Positions 7,203 through 14,890 of a DNA stretch of 64,000 nucleotides are shown one piece after another. Each line of letters starts with the position of its first letter. Within the stretch, counting starts at the first letter, position 1. Source of the stretch: JAAFHB01 sp942493325 (GTDB lineage: Bacteria; Bacteroidota; Bacteroidia; Bacteroidales; Prolixibacteraceae); assembly GCA_942493325.1 (NCBI GenBank), contig OW818689.1, positions 5,642,001 to 5,706,000 on the forward strand, written 5' to 3'. Under the pieces are notes generated by a model. That model was not told the DNA's origin and did not search any database. It was given only the letters and a program-made list of their open reading frames with translations. A program made the translations under genes and the position numbers.

Positions 7203-9464
7203 CTATTGATTCTCTTTTATAAAATTGAGGCAGGAACCGGACTTAAACCATTCAATCTGAGCCTCATTATAGGTGTGTTTTGCCAAAATATCTTCTGTAG
7301 ATCCATCAGCGTGATGCAAAGTCAGAGTAAGGAGTTTACCTGGTTCGAAAGTTTTAAGACCTTTCACATCGATTGAATCGTCTTCCAGGATCCGGTTATA
7401 ATCATCCGGAACTGCAAATGTCAGTGCAAGCATCCCCTGTTTTTTGAGATTTGTTTCATGAATACGTGCAAACGACCGCGTAATTACGACCCTTACCCCC
7501 AGGTGACGAGGCTCCATCGCGGCATGTTCGCGTGAAGAACCCTCACCGTAATTCTCGTCGCCAACAATTACTGATCCCAACCCGGCTTTTTTATAGCTTC
7601 TCGCGGTAGTTGGAACTGGACCATATTCACCGGTTAACAGATTTTTAACAGTATTGGTCTTGCCATTGAAATCATTTATCGCGCCGATCAGCATATTTTC
7701 AGAGATATTATCCAGATGACCCCGATAAGTTAACCAGGGACCAGCCATTGAAATGTGATCGGTTGTACATTTGCCCCGTGCTTTAATCAGAAGTTTCAGA
7801 TTGTATAAATCCTCCCCCTCCCAGGGAGCAAACGGGGTGAGCAATTGCAACCTGTCGGACTGGGGATCTACAATAACTTCAATGCTTTGGAATTGTGTTG
7901 ATGGGGGTATCAATCCCTGATCTTCGACTGCGAATCCACGTGCGGGCAATTCGTCGCCAGTGGGGGGACTGAGCATCACTTTTTCTCCGTTTTCATTGGT
8001 TAGAAAGTCAGTTGCGGGATTAAAATCAAGGGTTCCTGCAATGGAGAAAGCGGTAACTATTTCGGGTGATGCAACGAAACCATGAGTTTTAGGATTTCCG
8101 TCATTCCGTTTTGCAAAATTCCGGTTAAAGGAGGTCATGATTGAATTTTCGGGAAGATTTTCAGCATTGTGACGTGCCCATTGCCCGATACACGGACCAC
8201 ACGCATTGGCCAGAACGACTCCACCCATTTCTTCGAATGATGTCAGCAGACCGTCGCGGGCAACAGTGTACCTGACAAGTTCGGACCCTGGAGTGACGGT
8301 AAATTCTGATTTAACCTTCAGATTTTTTTGTTTTGCCTGGCGTGCAATTGATGCAGCCCTGCTGATATCTTCGTAGGAAGAGTTGGTACACGAACCGATC
8401 AGACCAACCTTCAATTCCAGCGGCCATCCTTTTTCTTTGGCTACCGTTTTGAATTGGGAAAGAGGAGTGGCCAGATCGGGGGTAAATGGTCCGTTGATAT
8501 GGGGTTCCAGTTCTGAGAGATTAATTTCGAAGACCTGGTCAAAATATTTTTCCGGGTTGATATAAACATCGTCATCCGCCCTGAGCTCTGATGCGATTTG
8601 TGCAGCCATTCCGGCAATATCGGCACGATCTGTCGCTTTCAGGTAATTACTCATCGTTTCATCATAAGCAAAAGTGGAGGTGGTTGCACCTACTTCAGCT
8701 CCCATATTGCAGATAGTTCCTTTACCGGTACACGAGATGCTGGAGGCTCCCGGTCCGAAGTATTCAATAATACTGCCGGTTCCACCTTTCACCGTCAGAA
8801 TTGCAGCCACCTTAAGAATCACATCTTTTGGAGATGACCAACCGCTGAGTGTTCCGGTGAGCCTGATCCCGATCAGTTTTGGAAATTTCAATTCCCAAGG
8901 AATTCCGGTCATCACATCAACGGCATCCGCCCCGCCAACACCAATGGCAATCATTCCCAATCCGCCCGCATTAACCGTGTGCGAATCGGTTCCTATCATC
9001 ATCCCACCCGGGAATGCATAATTTTCGAGCACCACCTGGTGGATAATGCCTGCACCTGGTTTCCAGAATCCTATGCCATATTTCTTTGATACAGAGGCTA
9101 AAAATTCATAAACCTCCTTGTTGGTTATTTCAGCTTCCTTAAGATCCTCCGTTGCACCCGTGCGGGCCAGGATAAGATGGTCACAATGAACGGTCGAAGG
9201 AACCGATACCGTATTTTTGCCGGCCTGCATAAACTGAAGAAGGGCCATTTGAGCCGTAGCATCCTGCATCGCAACACGATCAGGGTCAAAATTAACATAG
9301 GAAATTCCCCGCTCAAACGGCTGTTCAGGTAATTCGCCCGAAAGGTGTGAGTAAAGGATTTTCTCGGTTAATGTTACAGGTCTGCCCAGCAATTGACGGA
9401 GTTTATTAACTCGTTCAGGCATGTGTGAATAGACCTTGCGGATCATTTCAATGTCATAAGCCAT
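7203..9464 (-). CDS. acn: Aconitate hydratase (mitochondrial-type)
   Basis: A 753-residue aconitase that interconverts citrate and isocitrate in the cytoplasm using a [4Fe-4S] cluster. The cluster ligands are visible: Cys in GSCTNSS near residue 357 and the pair in ACGPCIGQ near 421. The N-terminal segment (HCDHLI, IIHQVVLENYAFPGGMMIGTDSHT) and the C-terminal swivelling domain (GRGKCTTDHIS-like motif, GEGSSREHAAMEPRHLG) are complete. Length and motif order match the mitochondrial-type enzyme found in Bacteroidota rather than AcnB. It is monocistronic: a hairpin terminator follows and the next gene upstream is divergent. With mdh at 21 kb it represents TCA-type carbon metabolism. Confidence 0.95.
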   Translation of the reverse strand: MAYDIEMIRKVYSHMPERVNKLRQLLGRPVTLTEKILYSHLSGELPEQPFERGISYVNFDPDRVAMQDATAQMALLQFMQAGKNTVSVPSTVHCDHLILARTGATEDLKEAEITNKEVYEFLASVSKKYGIGFWKPGAGIIHQVVLENYAFPGGMMIGTDSHTVNAGGLGMIAIGVGGADAVDVMTGIPWELKFPKLIGIRLTGTLSGWSSPKDVILKVAAILTVKGGTGSIIEYFGPGASSISCTGKGTICNMGAEVGATTSTFAYDETMSNYLKATDRADIAGMAAQIASELRADDDVYINPEKYFDQVFEINLSELEPHINGPFTPDLATPLSQFKTVAKEKGWPLELKVGLIGSCTNSSYEDISRAASIARQAKQKNLKVKSEFTVTPGSELVRYTVARDGLLTSFEEMGGVVLANACGPCIGQWARHNAENLPENSIMTSFNRNFAKRNDGNPKTHGFVASPEIVTAFSIAGTLDFNPATDFLTNENGEKVMLSPPTGDELPARGFAVEDQGLIPPSTQFQSIEVIVDPQSDRLQLLTPFAPWEGEDLYNLKLLIKARGKCTTDHISMAGPWLTYRGHLDNISENMLIGAINDFNGKTNTVKNLLTGEYGPVPTTARSYKKAGLGSVIVGDENYGEGSSREHAAMEPRHLGVRVVITRSFARIHETNLKKQGMLALTFAVPDDYNRILEDDSIDVKGLKTFEPGKLLTLTLHHADGSTEDILAKHTYNEAQIEWFKSGSCLNFIKENQ

Positions 9465-9611
9465 ATGGATAAAATTTTAAGATTCAGAATTGACTGCAAT
9501 GTTAACCATTATTGATGATAAGTATGAAAAAATCCTTTATCTATTAACACATTAATTGAAAGTTAGTTTTAAATTAGCAGAAAAATTACCCTGATCAATC
9601 CCTTATTTAGC

Positions 9612-10862
9612 ATGTTGTGGATTAAACCTTTGGTGTTCGAAAATATTAAAATCGCGTTTCAATCCATCCGTGGAAACCTGATTCGCTCCGTGCTGACTAT
9701 ATTAATCATTGCCATTGGCATTGCAGCCCTTGTTGGTATTTTAACAGCAATCGATTCAATAAAGAACTCTATCACTGCCGAATTCACCCGCCTGGGTGCA
9801 AATACATTCAGTATTCAAAGCCGAAGCATGCGGGTTCAGATCGGAAATAAGCGTTACAGGTCAAAGAATTACAGCTATATCAGCTATTTTCAGGCACGTT
9901 CGTTCAGGGAACGGTATGTTTTTCCGGCGGTAGTTTCAATTTCTGTACATGCCACTCAGACTGCGACCGTGAAATATGAATCAAAAAAGAGCAATCCCAA
10001 TGTCACGGTCCGCGGAATCGACGAAAATTACCTGGTCACAGCCGGTTATGAAGTTGAATCGGGCAGAGGTCTCTCGTACCAGGAATCGTTCAACGGGAAT
10101 AATGTAGCTCTTTTGGGCGCAGCATTGGTAAAGAAGATCTTTCCGAAGGATGTCGATCCGCTGGGAAAAATGATTGCAGTAGGAAGCGGGAAATACCAGG
10201 TTGTGGGAGTACTGAAAGATAAAGGGAGTGGCTTCGGGAATAGTGGTGATCAGGTAGTATTACTTCCATTTACCAATGTCAGGCAATATTTCCCTCGACC
10301 GCAGATGAACTTCAGAATCAGTGTGATGCCCAAATCCCCACAGTTGCTTGATGCTTCCATAGGCGAAGCCGAGTCAGAATTCCGGAATATCAGGGGACTG
10401 AATGTTCTGGACGAATCGGATTTTATAGTTGAGAAGAGCGATAACCTTGTAAATGTACTGCTCGACAATATTAAATATGTAACCCTTGCAGCCACGATAA
10501 TCGGATTTATTACCCTTCTAGGCGCCGCGATCGGCCTGATGAATATTTTGCTGGTAACGGTAGCCGAGAGAACACGCGAAATTGGCATTCATAAAGCAAT
10601 GGGGGCTAACTCCCGCTCCATCAAACAACAATTCCTGATCGAATCGATAGTGATTGGTCAGCTTGGAGGAATGTTCGGAATTGTATTGGGCATTCTGGCC
10701 GGGAATGGCGTTTCAGCACTGATCGGCAGTTCCTTCATTGTTCCCTGGCACTGGATGCTGGGTGGTGTGGTGTTATGCCTGCTGGTGAGTCTGGCTTCGG
10801 GTGTGCTACCTGCTATTAAAGCCTCGAAACTTGATCCTATTGAGGCGTTGAGGTATGAATAA
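9612..10862 (+). CDS. MacB/FtsX-type ABC transporter permease
   Basis: A 416-residue inner-membrane permease. One N-terminal membrane segment (around residues 22-42) is followed by a ~230-residue periplasmic MacB_PCD-like domain, including the IFPKDVDPLGKMI and YQVVGVLKDKG motifs. Three C-terminal membrane segments follow in an FtsX domain with the signature TREIGIHKAMGA near residue 325. It ends LPAIKASKLDPIEALRYE, the canonical permease tail. In this family the subunit pairs with a LolD/MacB ATPase. No ATPase gene adjoins it, so the partner must be elsewhere (LolD at 45.7 kb is one candidate). The substrate is unknown. Confidence 0.9.
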   Translation: MLWIKPLVFENIKIAFQSIRGNLIRSVLTILIIAIGIAALVGILTAIDSIKNSITAEFTRLGANTFSIQSRSMRVQIGNKRYRSKNYSYISYFQARSFRERYVFPAVVSISVHATQTATVKYESKKSNPNVTVRGIDENYLVTAGYEVESGRGLSYQESFNGNNVALLGAALVKKIFPKDVDPLGKMIAVGSGKYQVVGVLKDKGSGFGNSGDQVVLLPFTNVRQYFPRPQMNFRISVMPKSPQLLDASIGEAESEFRNIRGLNVLDESDFIVEKSDNLVNVLLDNIKYVTLAATIIGFITLLGAAIGLMNILLVTVAERTREIGIHKAMGANSRSIKQQFLIESIVIGQLGGMFGIVLGILAGNGVSALIGSSFIVPWHWMLGGVVLCLLVSLASGVLPAIKASKLDPIEALRYE

Positions 10863-10966
10863 GTGATATTCATGCCGGAAAGGTTTTATCCAGAGATGAA
10901 ATCGTTCAGCGGACGAATGATTATCTTAGGAAATGAAGCTGGTCTATACCGAACAGGCACTTGTCG

Positions 10967-11014
10967 TATATTACCAATGGAAGGCCACTGCTTTTTAAAA
11001 ACAGAGATGCCGGA
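10967..11014 (+). pseudogene. Relic fragment of a C45/C69-type Ntn-hydrolase gene
   Basis: In one frame this stretch encodes YITNGRPLLFKNRDAG. It closely parallels YTTDGKPLLFKNRDAD at residues 27-42 of the hydrolase starting at 11868. The frame continues to a stop at ~11062 without further similarity and has no upstream start. It is therefore a short duplicated or leftover piece of that gene family, lying just before the toxin-antitoxin pair. Confidence 0.65.
10984..11012 (+). repeat. 29-bp direct repeat, left copy
   Basis: Begins GCCACTGCTTTTTAAAAACA and ends GATGCCG. It matches 11969-11997 at 28 of 29 positions (single A/G difference at 11005). The two copies bracket the UPF0175/DUF3368 toxin-antitoxin pair, with starts 985 bp apart. 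Confidence 0.85.
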
Positions 11015-11054
11015 AAGTTCCTTTTTCAGGGATGTGACATTTATTAAAAGTTTG

Positions 11055-11062
11055 TATCTTTG
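11055..11062 (+). promoter_or_regulatory. Candidate -7 element of the toxin-antitoxin operon
   Basis: TATCTTTG fits the TAnnTTTG -7 consensus but no good -33 TTG is present at the right spacing. Initiation ~7 nt downstream would leave a leader of only about 3 nt before the ATG at 11072. Confidence 0.4.
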
Positions 11063-11071
11063 AGAAAAAAC

Positions 11072-11338
11072 ATGAAAAATATAACAATACAAGTTGATAT
11101 ACCATCCGATTTACTGGTTGCACTTAATGAATCTGAACAAGAATTGAAATCTCATTTTCAGACTGCAACGGCTATGATGCTATTTCAGGAAGGAAAATTG
11201 ACAATTGGAAAAGCAATTCAATTATCCGGATTAACCCGTTTTGAATTTGAGAAGGTACTGGCAAAGAACAAAATACCGGTTTCTATTTTGGATACGAACC
11301 AGATTATGTCTGATGCCGAAAAACTAAGAGATTTGTAG
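11072..11338 (+). CDS. UPF0175 family antitoxin
   Basis: An 88-residue protein. It matches UPF0175: an N-terminal VDIPSDLLVAL segment, then FQEGKLTIGKAIQLSGLTRFEF (residues ~44-65). That central segment is a helix-turn-helix-like unit probably used for DNA binding and autoregulation. The C-terminal IPVSILDTNQIMSDAEKLRDL tail would embrace the toxin. I used the ATG at 11072; an in-frame TTG lies 12 bp earlier. It ends 3 bp before the DUF3368 PIN-like gene, the usual order for this antitoxin/toxin pair. A 29-bp direct repeat of the following hydrolase gene flanks the module. Confidence 0.85.
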   Translation: MKNITIQVDIPSDLLVALNESEQELKSHFQTATAMMLFQEGKLTIGKAIQLSGLTRFEFEKVLAKNKIPVSILDTNQIMSDAEKLRDL

Positions 11339-11341
11339 AGG

Positions 11342-11833
11342 ATGATACTCGTGGTTGCTGACACAGGAGCATTGATTTCATTGGGGCTTGTTGGGCATAT
11401 TGACCTGATAGAAAAGGTATTTGGGGATTTTTATATCCCAAATGCCGTATGGGAAGAACTGCACGAATATGAGAACGCTGAATTTGACAAAAGTGTCCTT
11501 CCTTTACTTGAAAAACATGTGATAAAGATTAAATCAAGAAATTATCTCTCGGTAATAATGGATTATGGTGAATCAGAATCTGTGATCTTGTATGAGGAAT
11601 TGAATGCAAACTATTTGTTAATTGATGATAACAAAGCGCGAATTATTGCTGAATCATTTGATGTAAATTGTATTGGTTCTATCGGCTTGTTGTTGAAATC
11701 AAAACAAAAAGGACTAATAGATAATTTGAGGTCTGTTTTTGTGAAATGGATTGATAATGAACGATACTTTTCAAAAAAATTATTGAATGAAATATTAATA
11801 CAGACTGGTGAAGAACCAATACAAGATACATAA
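11342..11833 (+). CDS. DUF3368 PIN-like toxin
   Basis: A 163-residue protein of the DUF3368 group of PIN-fold nucleases. Candidate metal-binding acidic residues are Asp7 in VADTGALISL, Glu near 38 in VWEELHEY, the GESESVILYEE motif near 82, and Asp pairs in LLIDDNKAR near 98. These are the expected four positions for a PIN active site cleaving RNA. It follows the UPF0175 antitoxin by 3 bp, so the two form one operon. The usual role is translation inhibition through RNA cleavage when the antitoxin is lost; here that is inferred from family and arrangement only. Confidence 0.85.
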   Translation: MILVVADTGALISLGLVGHIDLIEKVFGDFYIPNAVWEELHEYENAEFDKSVLPLLEKHVIKIKSRNYLSVIMDYGESESVILYEELNANYLLIDDNKARIIAESFDVNCIGSIGLLLKSKQKGLIDNLRSVFVKWIDNERYFSKKLLNEILIQTGEEPIQDT

Positions 11834-11867
11834 TTCTTGTCTGATTTTCAATTTTAACGTTCTATAA

Positions 11868-13094
11868 ATGGGGAAAATAGTCCTATTTAGCTTTCTTTTG
11901 TTTTTTACGGACCAGGCTTCTGCCTGTACCACCTTTCTAATATCCGGGAAATATACAACAGATGGGAAGCCACTGCTTTTTAAAAACAGGGATGCCGATC
12001 AGATGCAAAACGGGTTGGCTTTTTTCGAAGATGGAAAATACAAATACATCGGTTTGGTGAATGGAACAGCGAATTGGAGTAAAGAGGTCTGGGGAGGTTA
12101 TAACGAATCCGGGTTTGCCATTATCAATACGGCAGCTTACAACAATAATATAGGCGATACAACAAAGCTTAAGGATCAGGAAGGCGTTATAATGAAACTT
12201 GCCCTGCAAACCTGTCAGACGCTTGAGGATTTTGAGAATCTGCTCAAAAACATTCATAAACCAATGGGATCGGATGCAAATTTTGGCGTAATCGATGCAT
12301 CTGGCGGAGCTGCATTTTATGAAACAGGAAATTTTAAGTTCATAAAATTTGATGCGAATGATACCACTGTTACATCGAATGGAATCCTTGTCCGAACCAA
12401 TCATTCACTAAGCTCTGACCTTACAAAAGGTTTTGGTTTTTGCAGGTATAACACAGCATTTCAGTCAATTAATAAAGCCTCTGATGAGAAAAAATTATCG
12501 CCTCAGTTCCTGTTTAATATTCTGTCCCGGAACCTGTATCATTCATTAACAAAAACTGATTTGTTGGCTGATTTACCCAAACAAAGGAATTCTCCCGAAT
12601 TTAAATTCTTTATTGATTACATTCCCCGGGAGTCAACCGCGTCGGCAATTATGATGGTTGGTGCAAGAGATAAAATGCATGTTAAAGAGGCCATGATGTG
12701 GACCATTTTAGGATTTCCGCTAACCTCGGTGGCTATTCCTGTATGGATATCGGCCGGAAATCAGTTGCCCAAAGCAGTAACTATGGATAAAACATTTAAA
12801 TCGCCCATTTGTGTGGCTGCCTTAAAATTTAAGGCAGAATGCTTCCCGATTACTTACGACAGGGGTTCTAACTATATCAATCTGTCAGCAGTAATCAATC
12901 AACAAAATAACGGCTACATGCAACTGCTTCAGCCTATTGAAAATGAGATTTTTGAAAGAACTAATCTATTGACGGATGAAATAGAAAAAGGTACAAAAAC
13001 AGGCGAAGATATTTCATCTTTTTATGGCTGGATTGATCAGTATTTGTCAAAGACATACAACCAACAGTTTAATGTTATTCTGTTTGGCAACTGA
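11868..13094 (+). CDS. Secreted C45/C69-type Ntn hydrolase (choloylglycine / acyl-CoA:6-APA acyltransferase-like)
   Basis: A 408-residue protein with an N-terminal signal peptide (hydrophobic LFSFLLFF, then ASA). The sequence reads ASA-CTTFLISG, so signal peptidase cleavage after Ala19 would expose Cys20 as the N-terminal nucleophile required by this superfamily. GKPLLFKNRDAD (residues 32-43) supplies the usual Asn/Arg/Asp active-site loop, and WGGYNESGFAIINTA and SNGILVRTNH match later family motifs. Substrates in the family are amide-linked acyl compounds (bile salts, penicillins, peptides); the specific one here cannot be told. A 29-bp part of its 5' coding region is duplicated on the other side of the toxin-antitoxin pair. 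Confidence 0.8.
   Translation: MGKIVLFSFLLFFTDQASACTTFLISGKYTTDGKPLLFKNRDADQMQNGLAFFEDGKYKYIGLVNGTANWSKEVWGGYNESGFAIINTAAYNNNIGDTTKLKDQEGVIMKLALQTCQTLEDFENLLKNIHKPMGSDANFGVIDASGGAAFYETGNFKFIKFDANDTTVTSNGILVRTNHSLSSDLTKGFGFCRYNTAFQSINKASDEKKLSPQFLFNILSRNLYHSLTKTDLLADLPKQRNSPEFKFFIDYIPRESTASAIMMVGARDKMHVKEAMMWTILGFPLTSVAIPVWISAGNQLPKAVTMDKTFKSPICVAALKFKAECFPITYDRGSNYINLSAVINQQNNGYMQLLQPIENEIFERTNLLTDEIEKGTKTGEDISSFYGWIDQYLSKTYNQQFNVILFGN
11969..11997 (+). repeat. 29-bp direct repeat, right copy (inside Ntn-hydrolase gene)
   Basis: The in-gene counterpart of 10984-11012, encoding KPLLFKNRDA of the intact hydrolase. There is one mismatch between copies. Confidence 0.85.
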
Positions 13095-13374
13095 GTTATT
13101 ATATTTTCATTCCTTTTTGTGACTTCACCATAAAATTATTTCCGGCGGTATCGTCGTTTCACAAGAAAAATTTGCCCCACAGATTTAGCTTCCCTGATCT
13201 TCGATTCACTGATTTTCGTAAATTATAAATAAATAAAGTGAGTTTTTTTTCCTGTTTTTTGTATATTTGATATTGGCATACAAAGTTCTTTTCCTGAAAT
13301 ATTTGAAGCTTTGAATTCAACGTATTATTTGTATGCATTTGTTGTCATAAAGTTATTAATTTAAAAAATATTTT

Positions 13375-14886
13375 ATGAAACAGTTTTACCTTCTTTTCTT
13401 GTTTGCCATGATCTTCAACCCGGTCTTCTTTGGGCAAACCAATCAGAAAAATGAAAAAACTTTGATGTTAAAACAGGCAGAACTTACTGAAAAGCAATTA
13501 ATTCTTCAGACCGAGGAAAAATTTCGAAAGGCCAAAATTGAGCATGATGTTCAGGTAATAGATAAAATTTTGGCTGAAAACTACAGCGGAACGAATCAGT
13601 TTGGTCACATCCGAAATAAAGCACAAACGAAAAATCTTTTTACCACTTTAGAATTAAATTCGTTGACGACGGATAGCATCGAAGTCATGCTATTAAGTGA
13701 TTCAACCGCCACTTTAAGCGGATTACAAACAGAGAATGGTAATCAGATGAGTTTTATGCGCAACTATGTCAAACAAAAAGGTCAATGGCGTATTCTTACA
13801 TCCATTCAGAAATTTCCCGAATTTCGAAACCAGCAAGGTATAGGAAGTTATCGGTTGACTGGTTATTTGCAGGGCGCAGAAGGGGTGGCTATGAGCCTTA
13901 TTAAAATGGTTGGAGGTTCAATGGTAAATATAAATGCTGCCATCGTTAAAGATGGGGTATTTAAGATGGAAGGGAAGGCAATTGAATATCCGGAAATTGT
14001 ATTTCTGACAACGCCGGGGAAGCGTGAACGTGCCTCTTTTTACCTTGAAAATGCAGAAATCACGATTACGGGACATCTTGACTCCCTTGCAAAAGTAAAA
14101 GTCACAGGATCCAAAACTCAAAATGAATTCTTAGCATATTTAACGGCAATTGACGCGTTCAAAGGGAATTTTGAAAGTAAATCTAAAGATCTGCAGTCTG
14201 CAATCAAAATTAAGGACACTGCCAGAGTGGTTCAGATTAAAAAAGAGATTGATGTTATTATATCTGAGGTAAATGCAATCCAGAAAGATTTTGTTATAAA
14301 TAATCCTAAGTCATATGCCACTCCGGCAATTCTTCAAGGTTTAGTTAGAACCATGAATCCTGCAGATATTGAATTAATTTTAAATTCCCTGGATCCCGGT
14401 GTAGCCAAAACACCAATTGCAATTGAGATCAAATCAAGGATAGAGGCATTAAAGGCAGTCGATATTGGGAAAAAAGCACCTGATTTTACGATGAACGATG
14501 TTAGCGGAGCGCCAGTTTCCCTGTCATCAAAAATTGGAGCAAAACTTCTGCTCGTTGACTTCTGGGCGGCTTGGTGCGGCCCTTGTCGTGCTGAAAATCC
14601 AAATGTTGTAAAGGTGTATAACAAATTTAAAAGTAAAGGGTTTGACGTTCTCGGTGTATCGCTTGACAGGAATAAAGAAGAGTGGATAAATGCTATTGCA
14701 AAAGACCAGCTTACGTGGACTCAAGTATCAGAACTTCAATATACGAATAGTGAAACTGCTAAATTGTATGCCGTAAATTCAATACCGGCAAATTTCCTTC
14801 TTGATCAAAATGGAGTAATCATTGACAAAAATTTACGGGGAGAAGCACTTTACAAAAAAGTTAAGGAGCTGCTTACCGGGAAGTAA
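13375..14886 (+). CDS. DUF4440-like / DUF4369 / TlpA-type thioredoxin fusion lipoprotein or periplasmic protein
   Basis: A 503-residue exported protein. The N-terminal signal sequence (residues 1-20, ending FFGQ) is followed by a SnoaL/DUF4440-like domain at ~35-150 (FRKAKIEHDVQVIDKILAENY, then KQKGQWRILTSIQKF). A DUF4369 domain sits at ~158-250. A TlpA/ResA-like thioredoxin domain spans ~365-500 with the redox motif WAAWCGPCRAENP near 400 and a cis-Pro in SIPANFLLD. DUF4369-thioredoxin proteins are common in Bacteroidota and probably reduce exported disulfides; the extra N-terminal NTF2-like domain is not usual. It is single-gene: 280 bp of empty upstream sequence and a convergent neighbour 4 bp away. 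Confidence 0.85.
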   Translation: MKQFYLLFLFAMIFNPVFFGQTNQKNEKTLMLKQAELTEKQLILQTEEKFRKAKIEHDVQVIDKILAENYSGTNQFGHIRNKAQTKNLFTTLELNSLTTDSIEVMLLSDSTATLSGLQTENGNQMSFMRNYVKQKGQWRILTSIQKFPEFRNQQGIGSYRLTGYLQGAEGVAMSLIKMVGGSMVNINAAIVKDGVFKMEGKAIEYPEIVFLTTPGKRERASFYLENAEITITGHLDSLAKVKVTGSKTQNEFLAYLTAIDAFKGNFESKSKDLQSAIKIKDTARVVQIKKEIDVIISEVNAIQKDFVINNPKSYATPAILQGLVRTMNPADIELILNSLDPGVAKTPIAIEIKSRIEALKAVDIGKKAPDFTMNDVSGAPVSLSSKIGAKLLLVDFWAAWCGPCRAENPNVVKVYNKFKSKGFDVLGVSLDRNKEEWINAIAKDQLTWTQVSELQYTNSETAKLYAVNSIPANFLLDQNGVIIDKNLRGEALYKKVKELLTGK

Positions 14887-14890
14887 GAAT

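Noticed and set aside
10863..11063. A 66-codon frame after the permease gene
   Set aside because: The frame is not the one that matches the hydrolase; the conserved fragment lies in another frame, so this is chance.
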